Assembly: GCA_003934925.1 (NCBI GenBank)
Contig: JQIX01000044.1
Location: 1 to 64,000 of the forward strand
DNA length: 64,000 nt
Direction: 5' to 3'
DNA from: Epsilonproteobacteria bacterium (ex Lamellibrachia satsuma)
GTDB lineage: Bacteria > Campylobacterota > Campylobacteria > Campylobacterales > Sulfurovaceae
Both the position numbers and the translations under genes were made by a program. This document shows, one piece after another, positions 26,441 to 36,151 of this stretch. The notes below the pieces were generated by a model. It was not told the origin of the DNA. It saw nothing but the letters and a program-made list of their open reading frames with translations, and ran no database searches. The number at the start of each line of letters is the position of its first letter. The stretch's first letter is position 1.

Positions 26441-26941
26441 TTATAACTTATTTTTTCTCTCTTTTTTAAGCAGCATTTTCAATTCCATTCTCTGCTCAGG
26501 CGTTAAAACACTGATCATTTTTTCAATATGTTCCGCCCTGTTCACTACACGTATCTGTGCACGTTTTTCACTCATCTTAATAAATCCGGACTTGTCAAAA
26601 CCGTTTTTGGTAATGAACTGGCCTGGCCTATGCTCTTTTTTTCCTGCTTTACGCATCTTTTTTATCTGCATAAAATGTTCTTTTCTAATGCTTTGTATTT
26701 TTGCTTTTTGCTCTGCAGAGAGATCAAGCTTTTTCACTATTTTCATCATCATTTCTCTTCTGTGATGAATTCTTTTGCATATCATCCTGTCTATCATACC
26801 ATTTCCGTCAGCCTGATGTTTACACTTCATATGCATTTGGGGACATGCTTCCGTATTTTGGTTCACAGGCTGTGCCTGAAGCTGGGTGAAGGCCATAAGG
26901 CCCGAGATCGCTGCGATCGTTAATGTTTGTACTTTTTTCAT
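26441..26941 (-). CDS. Spy/CpxP-like periplasmic LTXXQ protein
   Basis: The 166-residue protein has a signal peptide (MKKVQTLTIAAISGLMAFTQ, cleavage near LQAQP) and a helical, very basic mature part. It has two LTXXQ-type motifs: LDLSAEQKAKI and VLTPEQRMELKMLL. Spy and CpxP use this fold as periplasmic chaperone and as negative regulator of a sensor kinase. Being first in an operon with a regulator and kinase supports a feedback role. Cys and His residues (CPQMHMKCKHQ, CKRIHHRREM) could bind metal, which is an inference. Confidence 0.82.
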   Translation of the reverse strand: MKKVQTLTIAAISGLMAFTQLQAQPVNQNTEACPQMHMKCKHQADGNGMIDRMICKRIHHRREMMMKIVKKLDLSAEQKAKIQSIRKEHFMQIKKMRKAGKKEHRPGQFITKNGFDKSGFIKMSEKRAQIRVVNRAEHIEKMISVLTPEQRMELKMLLKKERKNKL

Positions 26942-27003
26942 GTGATAATCCTTTTTATCTATTTTGTCACAATGAAATGATAAACGATGGAATTGAACGA
27001 ACT

Positions 27004-27031
27004 CTTACCCGTTTCTTAATGAATCTTAATG
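27004..27031. promoter_or_regulatory. Direct repeats upstream of the spy-regulator-kinase operon
   Basis: CTTACCC (27004-27010), CTTAATG (27015-27021) and CTTAATG (27025-27031) repeat with steps of 11 and 10 bases, one helical turn. OmpR-family regulators bind such direct repeats on one face of DNA. The site lies about 63-90 bases before the spy-like ATG, just upstream of a TATCAT -10 candidate (26977-26982, minus strand). It is a plausible autoregulatory site. A 43-codon minus-strand ORF across this region has no ribosome-binding site and is not called. Confidence 0.45.
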
Positions 27032-27099
27032 CTGCAGCAATACCTATGATAAAAATGTAGGAAATGAATGAAAAAGATCTTCTTTCTCTCTTTTTCATA

Positions 27100-28509
27100 T
27101 TATGACGCCAAAAATTCCTTTTTGACATACGCCATTGCTTCCTCTTTTGTACTTAGCACACCATCGATCTGCAGCTCATAGACTTTTGCCAAAATGGTTT
27201 TGAATTTTGCAGAGGGTTCCAGTCCCAGAGCTATAAGGTCCCTTCCCTGTAAAAGATTCTCCAGTGGTTTATTCTGTACCTTTAGGGCTTTGGCTTTTTC
27301 AAGCAGCCATTCCCCTGCCTTAAAATGACCTCGAAGTGACTCTTCTGTATTGCATCCTAAAAAATCTGCTTTGGCTACAGTAACCAACTCCTCTATATTT
27401 ACTTTGGTGGCCAAGTTAAGTATCTCTTTATCTTTGGTACCGTCTTTATAGAACTGAGAAGGTTTGCAATGATGCTCCACCAAAGGTAGAATGGACTCTA
27501 TAAGATCATGTTCATCCGTCAGCCTGTACATGAAGCTTCTTGCCAGTACAACACCTGCCTCTTCATGCCCTATAGCTCTTATATTTCCCTCTTCATCTAT
27601 GGTAGTAGTACCTGCTTTCCCCAGATCATGGCAGAGTGTGGTAAAAAACATTTTTAATTTTTCTTTATCCATATTTGGATTATCGGAGTGGGGGCACTCC
27701 AACCTACATAGACCAGCCATGGCATCAAGGCTCATCATAGTATGCACCCAGACATCCCCTTCAGGATGGCATTCAGGGTCTTGGTGTACACCAATGAGTG
27801 CTTCAAGTTCCGGAAAGTAGCGCAAGACTCCCAGCTCTCTCATCAATTCAAATCCGATGGAGGGTTTGGGTGCTTTGAGAAGCAGCTTTTTGAACTCTGC
27901 ATAGATCCTCTCTTTGGGTAATTCTTCAAGCATCCCCTCATCCACCATATATCTGCATAAGGCCTTTGTCTCTTCTGCCAAAGCATACCTAAACCTTGCA
28001 CAGAACTGTACTGCTCTGTAGACACGAAGCGGATCTTCAACAAAAGATACATCATCTATATGTCTCAAGATCCTGTTTTCCATGTCTTCTTTGGCATTAA
28101 ACGGGTCTAAAAAACGTTTTTCTTCTATATCGTAGCCCAGGGCATTCACAGTAAAGTCACGGCGCCTCGTTGCCTCTTTGAAACTTAAAGCTCCATCTAC
28201 ATCCACATCAAAGCCGCGATGGCCTTTACCTATCTTCTGCTCTGTACGGGGAAAGGAAAAATCATACTCTTCACCATCAGAGAAGAACTTTAGCACACCA
28301 AAACTTTTTCCTACCCTGTTGACAGAGCCAAACCGGCCAAGGATCCCATTAAGTTCATCCATTGTTTCAAGACCATACACTTCAACATCATAGTCTTTAG
28401 TTTCCATCCCTAAAAAAAAATCACGTACAGCACCGCCTACAACAATAGCTTTTGCATGATGCTTATAAAGAATTTTTGAAATGGTTTTTAATATTTCTGG
28501 TAAATGCAC
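27100..28509 (-). CDS. cca: CCA tRNA nucleotidyltransferase / poly(A) polymerase family, with HD domain
   Basis: The 469-residue class II nucleotidyltransferase has IVVGGAVRDFFLGMETKDYD (the GG and DxD catalytic motifs), RRRDFTVNALGYD, EDPLRVYRAVQF and the ELPKERI motif. An HD domain (TTLCHDLGKAGTTTIDEEG) follows. It adds or repairs the 3' CCA of tRNAs; the HD part may hydrolyse cyclic phosphates. The start is GTG (28509). A nine-base homopolymer (28412-28420) falls in the FFLG codons of the active-site region, but the frame is intact here. Confidence 0.92.
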   Translation of the reverse strand: MHLPEILKTISKILYKHHAKAIVVGGAVRDFFLGMETKDYDVEVYGLETMDELNGILGRFGSVNRVGKSFGVLKFFSDGEEYDFSFPRTEQKIGKGHRGFDVDVDGALSFKEATRRRDFTVNALGYDIEEKRFLDPFNAKEDMENRILRHIDDVSFVEDPLRVYRAVQFCARFRYALAEETKALCRYMVDEGMLEELPKERIYAEFKKLLLKAPKPSIGFELMRELGVLRYFPELEALIGVHQDPECHPEGDVWVHTMMSLDAMAGLCRLECPHSDNPNMDKEKLKMFFTTLCHDLGKAGTTTIDEEGNIRAIGHEEAGVVLARSFMYRLTDEHDLIESILPLVEHHCKPSQFYKDGTKDKEILNLATKVNIEELVTVAKADFLGCNTEESLRGHFKAGEWLLEKAKALKVQNKPLENLLQGRDLIALGLEPSAKFKTILAKVYELQIDGVLSTKEEAMAYVKKEFLAS

Positions 28510-28643
28510 AAGTATACTCTTTTGGATGATTATAACTTATTTTGGCAGTTATTGCTGTAATCTTCAAAACTAAAGCTTCTAAACTCTACATACCATGAAG
28601 CGTACTGATTCTCTTTTGAGATTTTAGATATTGGAAGGGATTG

Positions 28644-28666
28644 GCCAAAGAACATATTTCTTTGGC
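28644..28666. terminator. 9-bp stem-loop after accD
   Basis: GCCAAAGAA and TTCTTTGGC pair perfectly around CATAT, six bases beyond the accD stop in the direction of transcription. There is no clear T-run, so termination may be weak or the structure may protect the mRNA end. The rest of the 163-base gap before cca shows no gene. Confidence 0.5.
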
Positions 28667-28672
28667 TCGAGA

Positions 28673-29506
28673 CTAACTGGCTTTTTTATTGAAAAGTATT
28701 AACATGTCTGCCAGGGTTTGATGCATGTCTCCACGGTTTACTATCATATCTATAAGCCCATGTTCAAGCAGGAATTCTGAACGCTGAAAACCTTCCGGCA
28801 GGTCAACACCAACGGTTTGCTTGATCACTCTTTGACCTGCAAACCCGATCAGTGCACCCGGTTCAGCCATAATAATATCACCAAGCATTGCAAATGATGC
28901 AGAAACACCACCCATTGTAGGATCAGTTAAAATAGATATGAATGGCAAACCTTTTTGATGCAGTCTATTAAGGGCTGCAGAGGTTTTACTCATCTGTAAA
29001 AGAGCGTAAGTACTTTCCTGCATTCTTGCTCCGCCTGAAGCAGAAACAATGATGACGCCGCACTCTTTTTCTATAGCTCTGTTTACTGCACGTACGATCT
29101 TTTCACCTTCAACAGAACCTAAACTTCCCCCCATAAAGGCAAAATCAAAAACAACCAATTCCACCGGAGTTTCACCAATCGTACATGAACCACTTACTAC
29201 TGAAGAAGTTTTTCCTGTTTTTGCTTTTGCTTCTTCCAAACGTTTTTTATAGGATTTTTTATCAGAGAACTTCAATGGATCCGTAGGTGCCAGTTGTGCA
29301 TCATGTTCAACAAATGAACCTTCGTCTACGATAAATGTAATACGTTTATCTGCATTAATACGAAAATGATGATTACATTTTGGGCATACATTTTGCTTTG
29401 CTTCAACTTCTTTATAGTACATCAATGAAGTACATTTCGGACATTTTATCCACTGGTTAGGTGTTTCCTGTTTTGTTTCATCTTTTCTAAATAAGTTTCC
29501 GAACAT
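28673..29506 (-). CDS. accD: Acetyl-CoA carboxylase carboxyltransferase subunit beta
   Basis: The 277-residue subunit transfers carboxyl from biotin to acetyl-CoA for fatty-acid synthesis, with AccA (not in this window). The N-terminal zinc ribbon has CPKCTSLMYYKEV and NVCPKCNHHF, all four Cys. Carboxyltransferase motifs follow: GSLGSVEGEKIVRA, SASGGARMQES, PTMGGVSASFAMLGD and GFAGQRVIKQT. AGGAG lies five bases before ATG 29506 (MFGNLFRKD), so the two upstream in-frame codons are not counted. Confidence 0.96.
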   Translation of the reverse strand: MFGNLFRKDETKQETPNQWIKCPKCTSLMYYKEVEAKQNVCPKCNHHFRINADKRITFIVDEGSFVEHDAQLAPTDPLKFSDKKSYKKRLEEAKAKTGKTSSVVSGSCTIGETPVELVVFDFAFMGGSLGSVEGEKIVRAVNRAIEKECGVIIVSASGGARMQESTYALLQMSKTSAALNRLHQKGLPFISILTDPTMGGVSASFAMLGDIIMAEPGALIGFAGQRVIKQTVGVDLPEGFQRSEFLLEHGLIDMIVNRGDMHQTLADMLILFNKKAS

Positions 29507-29525
29507 CTCCACTCCTAAATAATTA

Positions 29526-30254
29526 TTACTTTGTTTCTTTGATCAATGTTTCAATTCTATGGGCAACAGTTTTATCTTTCGATACTATAACATAATCCGC
29601 CTCAACAATCACTTCAAGCCCCTCACAAAGTGCCAAACCTGCAGCAAAATCGTAAATACGAAACTCTCCCATAAAAAGAACATATTTTACACTTCTTGCA
29701 TACGCAAGGGAAAGGGCTATTGCTCCCGGTGCCCTGAATTTCAACTTTTCCCTATCCAATGCTGCAACCATATCAGAATGGGCATAAGCCTTTTCAAAAA
29801 GTCCTATTTCACTGTTTGAAACAGTCTCAGGCTTATGAAAAGAAATTGAAAAAAGTTTTCCCTGCTGGACTTCAGGGGTATCAGACTTCAAAAAAAGATC
29901 TCCTGTTGCAAGGTTACACACAACAGCAGCATCCAAAACACCCTGAGCATTGATCTTTGCAACAGAAGTACCGTAAAAAGGAAATAGAGAAAGTGCATTG
30001 GATGATCCGTCAATAGGATCTATAATAATCTTCTCTTCACCCTCTCCTATAATACCGGACTCTTCAGACTCTATCTGTCCAAAAGAAGATAAATGTTTAA
30101 CAAATATCTCTTCTGCAAAGAGATCGAGTCTGGAACTTACATCCCCACCTGCACCGACAACCGTTTTTTCAAACCAGGAAGGGTCAAAACCCTCTTTGAG
30201 TGCTGAATATATCTCTTTATTGGCATTAATACAGGCTTTTATAAAATCTGTCAT
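29526..30254 (-). CDS. Inositol-monophosphatase-family phosphatase
   Basis: The 242-residue Mg-dependent phosphatase has IESEESGIIGEG (metal ligand Glu), IDPIDGSSNALSLFPFYGTS (the DPIDGS motif) and RIYDFAAGLALCEG near the third metal site. Relatives act on inositol phosphates, fructose-1,6-bisphosphate or PAP. It lies four bases after gltD and 19 before accD, in a run of same-strand genes. The substrate is not decided by the sequence; an FBPase-like or CysQ-like role is possible. Confidence 0.87.
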   Translation of the reverse strand: MTDFIKACINANKEIYSALKEGFDPSWFEKTVVGAGGDVSSRLDLFAEEIFVKHLSSFGQIESEESGIIGEGEEKIIIDPIDGSSNALSLFPFYGTSVAKINAQGVLDAAVVCNLATGDLFLKSDTPEVQQGKLFSISFHKPETVSNSEIGLFEKAYAHSDMVAALDREKLKFRAPGAIALSLAYARSVKYVLFMGEFRIYDFAAGLALCEGLEVIVEADYVIVSKDKTVAHRIETLIKETK

Positions 30255-30258
30255 ATTT

Positions 30259-31641
30259 TTATGCTGACAGCATTTTCACCATTGCTTTGGCAGCGTCCCG
30301 CCCATCGCGTGCAGCAGTTACGACAAGATCTGCACCACGGTAGCAGTCACCCCCGGCATAAATACCTGGTTGAGTTGTCTGATAATTTTCATCTACCAGG
30401 ACAGCGCCCCATTTATCTGTCTCAATTCCGTTGCTCGCAAAGAACGGATAGTCGACAGTATCGAAACCAAGTGCGAAAATAACCACATCTGCATCCACTT
30501 TATATTCACTGCCTGCTATCTCTTCAACACGCTGTCTTCCGGAAGCATCCGGTTCACCAAGTTTTGTTTTGATCATTTCAACAGCGATCACTTCACCCTT
30601 CTCATTGCTAACAAGCGATTTTGGAGAAACATAGAATTCAAATTCAACACCTTCTTCTTTGGCATTAATATACTCTTTTTTACTTCCCGGCATATTGTGA
30701 GCATCTCTTCTGTAAAGACATTTTACAGATTTGGCTTTTTCACGAAGCGAAGTACGCACACAGTCCATAGCAGTATCTCCACCACCAATAACTACTACAT
30801 TTTTATCTTTTACTTCAATGTTCTTTTCTCTAGGCTCTTCAAATATCTTCTTTTGGATATCAACAAGGAAATCCATTGCCACATGTGCATTTGGTGCATC
30901 CTCACCGGTAAGTCCTGATCTCCTACCTTTGACAGCACCTACCCCAATAAACACTGCATCAAAATTTTCTGTAAGTTCTTCAAAAGTCTTATCTTTTCCT
31001 ATCTCAACATTTTGATGGAACACTGCACCTGCATCTTTGAGAAGTTTTACTCTTCTTGCGATCACATGTTTATCAAGCTTAAATCCCGGGATACCATAAG
31101 TAAGAAGCCCTCCTGCTCTTGCCTGTTTGTCAAATATCTCTACATCAATACCTTCTCTCAGCAAGAATGTTGCAGCAGAAAGACCGGCTGGTCCTGCACC
31201 GATAATAGCTACTTTTTTTCCTATTTTATCTTGAGAAAATTTAGGTTTAAGCCCTTTTTTGAATCCTTCTTCATTCACAAAAGTTTCTACTGAACCGATA
31301 GTAATAGCTCCATATCCGTCATTCAGTGTACAAGAACCTTCACAAAGTTTATCATGAGGACAGATACGCCCCATTATTTCCGGGAAAGGAGAAGTTTGAT
31401 TGGAAAGATCAAATGCAAACTCCAGGTCATTGTTCGCCGTTGCTTTGAGCCACTGGGGAATAAAATTGTGAAGAGGGCAGCCATTATGACAGTATGGATC
31501 ACCACATTGTATACATCTGTCTGACTGTTCACTTCCTTTTGCAGGCTTGAACACTTCATAGATCTCATCGAAATCTTTGGTTCTCTCTACCACATCTCTT
31601 TTTTTAGCATCAATACGCTCTAAATCAAAAAATCTTAACAT
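30259..31641 (-). CDS. gltD: Glutamate synthase small subunit
   Basis: The 460-residue flavoprotein passes electrons from NAD(P)H to the large subunit. Two N-terminal iron-sulfur clusters come from CIQCGDPYCHNGC and RICPHDKLCEGSC. FAD binding is GAGPAGLSAATFLL and NAD(P)H binding is VVIGGGDTAMDCVRTSL. It ends GIYAGGDCYRGADLVVTAARDGRDAAKAM. It follows gltB by a single base, as in most bacteria. Confidence 0.96.
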   Translation of the reverse strand: MLRFFDLERIDAKKRDVVERTKDFDEIYEVFKPAKGSEQSDRCIQCGDPYCHNGCPLHNFIPQWLKATANNDLEFAFDLSNQTSPFPEIMGRICPHDKLCEGSCTLNDGYGAITIGSVETFVNEEGFKKGLKPKFSQDKIGKKVAIIGAGPAGLSAATFLLREGIDVEIFDKQARAGGLLTYGIPGFKLDKHVIARRVKLLKDAGAVFHQNVEIGKDKTFEELTENFDAVFIGVGAVKGRRSGLTGEDAPNAHVAMDFLVDIQKKIFEEPREKNIEVKDKNVVVIGGGDTAMDCVRTSLREKAKSVKCLYRRDAHNMPGSKKEYINAKEEGVEFEFYVSPKSLVSNEKGEVIAVEMIKTKLGEPDASGRQRVEEIAGSEYKVDADVVIFALGFDTVDYPFFASNGIETDKWGAVLVDENYQTTQPGIYAGGDCYRGADLVVTAARDGRDAAKAMVKMLSA

Positions 31642-31642
31642 C

Positions 31643-34600
31643 TTATTCTCCCTCCTCTATCTTCAAAGGACCCTTCATATCTTTTGGTCTTACCGTCCAG
31701 AAGTTTCTGATCTCTACTCTAAAGTTATCCAATATTTTTCTGGCTACAGCACTTTTTGTCTCTTTATAATAATCTTTAAGCAGTTTTTTGAGGTAATATC
31801 TTTCGATATCCGTATCTTCAGTATCGATACGCCTTGCCTCGACAAGCTCCTGGTTCATATTTTCCACGAATTCATGTTCTATATCATAGACGAAAGCAAC
31901 ACCGCCTGTCATACCAGCACCGAAATTCACCCCTGTCTTACCAAGGATGACCACAGCACCGCCTGTCATATATTCACAAGGGTGGTCTCCCGTTCCCTCT
32001 ACGATAGCGATCGCTCCGGAATTACGTACACCAAAACGTTCACCTACCTGACCGTTGATATAGAGTTTGCCGCCAGTCGCACCATAGAGGCAGGTGTTCC
32101 CTCCCAAGGAGAATTCTGCACCGTTCTTGTCTGCAGTAATGGTGATACGTCCACCATTCATTCCTTTACCAATATAGTCATTTCCTGCACCGTTGACATG
32201 AATGCTCACACCATTACTGAGAAATGCGCCCAGTGACTGGCCTGTTGTACCGGTAAGTCTGAGATCTATCGTCCCATCAGGAAGCCCTTTGTCTCCATAA
32301 TACTTCGCGATCTCACCGGAGATACGTGTACCAAAACTTCTGTTCAGGTTAGTGATATTCTTTTCCAGAACGATCGGATCATTTGGATTTTTGATCGCCG
32401 GCATCAATTCTTCAAGGATCTCCTGCTCATACTCATTTTTATCATATGGTTCATTGAACGCTACCTGGCGTGTGTTAACACCATCAAGTTTATAGAGAAG
32501 ATTTTCAAAAGAGAATTTCTTCGCAAACTCATCGTCGATCACTTTAAGAAGATCATTTTTACCGATGATCTCTTCAAGAGAAGTATATCCCAGTGAGGCA
32601 AGGATCTCACGTACATCTTCCGCAAGCAGCGTAAAGTAGTTGATCACTCTTTGAACTGTACCTTCATAGTGCTCTCTAAGCTTCTCTTCCTGTGTGGCAA
32701 TACCCACAGAACATCTATTCAAATGACAGATACGAAGGATCTTGCATCCGACCACTGTCAATGCACCTGTACCGAAAGCATAGGATTCTGCACCAAAGAT
32801 AGCTGCTTTAACCACATCAAGACCTGTTTTAAGGCCACCATCCGTTTCTAGTTCTACCTGCCCTCTAAGGTTATTGGCTTTCAGTGCATTATGCGCTTCA
32901 ATAAGCCCAAGTTCCCAAGGATTACCTGCGAATTTAATGGACCCGATAGGTGCCGCACCCGTACCACCGTCTGCACCGGAGATAATGATCTTATCTGCAT
33001 AAGCTTTAGCTACTCCTGCCGCGATCGTACCGACACCTGCAGTTGATACAAGCTTCACAGCTATTCTTGCTTCCGGATTGATCTGTTTAAGATCAAAGAT
33101 AAGCTGCGCAAGATCTTCGATCGAATAGATATCGTGATGTGGAGGAGGCGAGATGAGTGTCAATCCTTCCATCGTATGTCTGAGTCTGGCGATCAATGGA
33201 CTTACTTTATGCCCCGGCAGCTGTCCGCCTTCACCCGGCTTTGCTCCTTGTGCCACTTTGATCTGAAGCTCTTCTGCCGAACGCAGATACTCAGGTGTCA
33301 CACCGAAACGTCCCGAAGCAACCTGTTTGATCTTGGAGTTTTTGATCGTACCGTATCGTGTTTCATCTTCACCGCCCTCGCCTGAGTTGGATTTACCACC
33401 GATGGTATTCATCGCCTCGGCCAGACATTCATGTGCTTCAGGAGAGATGGATCCCAAACTCATTGCTGCAGTTGAGAATCGTTTGAAGATCTCAGAAAGA
33501 GGTTCTACTTCTTCTACAGAGATAGGTTGTCTGTCACTTTTCAATGCAAAGAAGTCACGAATAAATTTCTTGTCCCTTCCATCTACCAATTCTTTAAGAT
33601 GGTCAAAGTCCTCTTTTGTTCCAGATACTGAAAGTTTATGGATTGCATGTACCGTTGCAGGAGAGAAATCATGGAACTCCTGTCCGCTTAAGTATTTATA
33701 AAACCCGCCTATATTAAGCGGGAAGATTCTATTGGCTGTCTCTTTTGCATATGCGTCATCATGTGTTTTTGTGATGCGTGCTTCAATATCTTCATAGCTA
33801 AGTCCTGAAAGCAAAGCACGTGCTCCCGTAAAACATTCTGAAACGATCTCGTCACTCAAACCGAGTACATCAAAGAGTTTTGAATTTCTATAACTTGAAA
33901 TAGTTGAAATACCCATCTTTGACATGATTTTGAGAAGTCCGAAATTAATAGATTTTCGTATTTTCTTAAGTACCGGTGCAAGATTGACGTTTTCATCTTT
34001 TCTATGTTTCATTACGGCAACTGACTGATAAAGCATATGCGGATAGATCGCTGCTGCACCAAATCCTATCATACATGCTGCCATATGAGAATCATATACT
34101 TCACCTGTAGCAGCAACGATACTTACCAAGTGACGTTCACCCTCTTCAAGCAATGCCTGGTTCAAACGGCCTACAACCATAAGCATCGGCATGATTTTTG
34201 TATTTGCATCCAATGCTCTATCATCAAGTATTACTGTTCTGATACCTTCATTTTTTACATCTGAAATAATAGTTTCAACCAAGGCAGCAAGTGTTTCTCT
34301 AAGATCAGATTCAAAAACCGTGTCATATCTTCTTGCTTTGTAGCATGCATCATATTTAGGATCTTTTTCATCTCCGAAGGCTTTCAGCAATTGCAGTTTT
34401 TCCAATGAAAGGATAGGAGAAACCGTTTTCAGTCTTTTTGCATGTTCTGCATCATCTGTCAGAATATTCCTGATCTCACCAAATCCTGTATTAAGACTCA
34501 TGACTACTTTTTCACGTATAGGGTCTATCGGTGGGTTTGTCACCTGTGCGAACTTCTGCTTAAAAAAGTCAGAGAAATTTCTCTGTTTTTCTGAGAATGC

Positions 34601-36064
34601 AGCCAACGGGGTATCATCACCCATGGAAGCAGTCGCCTCTTTACCGTCTTCTGCCATCGGTTCAAAGACTTGTTCTATCACTTCAAGTGTAATATTGAAG
34701 AAACGCTGTTTTGCTTCCATCTCTGTTTTTTCAGGGATATCAATATTTGAAAATGGATCCTGCATATGTTCCTGGAGATAGACCATGTTGTCATTGAGCC
34801 ATTTATCATAAGGGTCTCTGTTCTTCAAATACTCATTGATGTCGTCATTCTTTAGTACTTTGCCATACTTCAGATCCACACCCATCATCTCACCTGACTG
34901 CAATCTTCCTCTTTCCACGATCTCGTCTTCAGGCGTTTGAAGTACCCCGTACTCAGAAGAAATAAGAAGCCTGTTGTCTGTGGTGATGATATATTTAGAA
35001 GGCCTGAGACCATTTCGGTCCAATACACAGCCAATGTAACGGCCATCGGTCATACTCACGGCAGCCGGACCGTCCCATGGCTCAAAACAGGTACTTGCAT
35101 ACTCATAAAAAGCTCTCAGTTGTGCATCCATATGCGGTGCATTCTGCCAAGGTGCAGGCAGGATCGATCTTGCGGCTTTAAAGAAATCTACATTATTTAC
35201 ACGCAAGAATTCAAAGAAATTGTCCAAACTTGCCGAGTCAGACATTTGTGACTGGATGATAGGTACAAGTCTTTTCATCTCTTCATCAGAAAAGACATCA
35301 CTTTTCAGGGCTTCAGCTTTGGCTGCTACATTGAAACGGTTGGCTGTAACAGAGTTGATCTCACCATTATGGGCAATCGTTCTGAATGGCTGGGCCAATC
35401 TCCACTCAGGTAGCGTATTGGTAGAGAATCTCTGGTGGAAAAGGCAGAAAGAGATCTCAAAATCTTCATTTCCAAGATCCTGGTAGAACTCTTTGATGTG
35501 CGTTGGCATCACTAGTCCTTTATAGGACACTACCGAAGTAGAGAATGATGGGATATAGAAATCTTTGTCATCTGGGATCTTTGTTTCTATCTCTTTGCGG
35601 GAAAGATAGACCAAAGCATCGAATCTTCTCGCTCCCATGATCGAATTTGGTGCTACGAACACCTGTGTGATATTTGGAAGGGAAGCAAGTGCCTGCTCTC
35701 CAAGTGCCTCTGTATCTACCGGTACAGTACGGGTATAGACCAATTTAAGATCATTGTTCTCACATACCTCTTTGATCACATCGAAATCTTTTTCATTTTT
35801 GGAGAAGACCATTGCTACAGCATATACATCAGGGAGGGTGATCCCTTCTTTTTTCGCCACTTTCGCAAAGAATTTTCTAGGCATGGAAAGAAGAAGACCG
35901 GAACCGTCTCCCGTTTTTCCATCTGCTGCTACTGCTCCTCTGTGCATCATACGCGACAGTGATGTTACAGCATCTTCTACATTTTTATGTGAAGGAGTAT
36001 TGTCGATGGAAGCAAGCAGTCCAAACCCACAATTATCCTTGAACGAGGTAAATAAATCTCTCAT
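31643..36064 (-). CDS. gltB: Glutamate synthase large subunit
   Basis: The 1473-residue protein makes two glutamates from glutamine and 2-oxoglutarate. The glutaminase domain begins after a short propeptide with Cys12 (NCGFGLLASID) as the expected mature N-terminal nucleophile. The FMN/synthase domain carries GGKSNSGEGGED, PPPHHDIYSIEDLAQ, GADGGTGAAP and the cluster motif CKILRICHLNRCSVGIATQ. The C-terminal beta-helix (GGNTCLYGATGGKLYINGQV) is complete. AAAGGTTGGCTT precedes the ATG. It is divergent from recO; a GGGTA/TACCC dyad lies in its leader (about 36090-36107). Confidence 0.97.
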   Translation of the reverse strand: MRDLFTSFKDNCGFGLLASIDNTPSHKNVEDAVTSLSRMMHRGAVAADGKTGDGSGLLLSMPRKFFAKVAKKEGITLPDVYAVAMVFSKNEKDFDVIKEVCENNDLKLVYTRTVPVDTEALGEQALASLPNITQVFVAPNSIMGARRFDALVYLSRKEIETKIPDDKDFYIPSFSTSVVSYKGLVMPTHIKEFYQDLGNEDFEISFCLFHQRFSTNTLPEWRLAQPFRTIAHNGEINSVTANRFNVAAKAEALKSDVFSDEEMKRLVPIIQSQMSDSASLDNFFEFLRVNNVDFFKAARSILPAPWQNAPHMDAQLRAFYEYASTCFEPWDGPAAVSMTDGRYIGCVLDRNGLRPSKYIITTDNRLLISSEYGVLQTPEDEIVERGRLQSGEMMGVDLKYGKVLKNDDINEYLKNRDPYDKWLNDNMVYLQEHMQDPFSNIDIPEKTEMEAKQRFFNITLEVIEQVFEPMAEDGKEATASMGDDTPLAAFSEKQRNFSDFFKQKFAQVTNPPIDPIREKVVMSLNTGFGEIRNILTDDAEHAKRLKTVSPILSLEKLQLLKAFGDEKDPKYDACYKARRYDTVFESDLRETLAALVETIISDVKNEGIRTVILDDRALDANTKIMPMLMVVGRLNQALLEEGERHLVSIVAATGEVYDSHMAACMIGFGAAAIYPHMLYQSVAVMKHRKDENVNLAPVLKKIRKSINFGLLKIMSKMGISTISSYRNSKLFDVLGLSDEIVSECFTGARALLSGLSYEDIEARITKTHDDAYAKETANRIFPLNIGGFYKYLSGQEFHDFSPATVHAIHKLSVSGTKEDFDHLKELVDGRDKKFIRDFFALKSDRQPISVEEVEPLSEIFKRFSTAAMSLGSISPEAHECLAEAMNTIGGKSNSGEGGEDETRYGTIKNSKIKQVASGRFGVTPEYLRSAEELQIKVAQGAKPGEGGQLPGHKVSPLIARLRHTMEGLTLISPPPHHDIYSIEDLAQLIFDLKQINPEARIAVKLVSTAGVGTIAAGVAKAYADKIIISGADGGTGAAPIGSIKFAGNPWELGLIEAHNALKANNLRGQVELETDGGLKTGLDVVKAAIFGAESYAFGTGALTVVGCKILRICHLNRCSVGIATQEEKLREHYEGTVQRVINYFTLLAEDVREILASLGYTSLEEIIGKNDLLKVIDDEFAKKFSFENLLYKLDGVNTRQVAFNEPYDKNEYEQEILEELMPAIKNPNDPIVLEKNITNLNRSFGTRISGEIAKYYGDKGLPDGTIDLRLTGTTGQSLGAFLSNGVSIHVNGAGNDYIGKGMNGGRITITADKNGAEFSLGGNTCLYGATGGKLYINGQVGERFGVRNSGAIAIVEGTGDHPCEYMTGGAVVILGKTGVNFGAGMTGGVAFVYDIEHEFVENMNQELVEARRIDTEDTDIERYYLKKLLKDYYKETKSAVARKILDNFRVEIRNFWTVRPKDMKGPLKIEEGE

Positions 36065-36151
36065 AAGCCAACCTTTAATTTAATTTCGCTAGGGTAACGC
36101 AAAATACCCTATAAATGGGGATGATTATACCTAAAAGGTGGTTAGAAAAAG

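Noticed and set aside
26967-27098. 43-codon minus-strand ORF with a hydrophobic centre upstream of the spy-like gene
   Set aside because: It has no ribosome-binding site and covers the presumed promoter and repeat site; translation is not supported.
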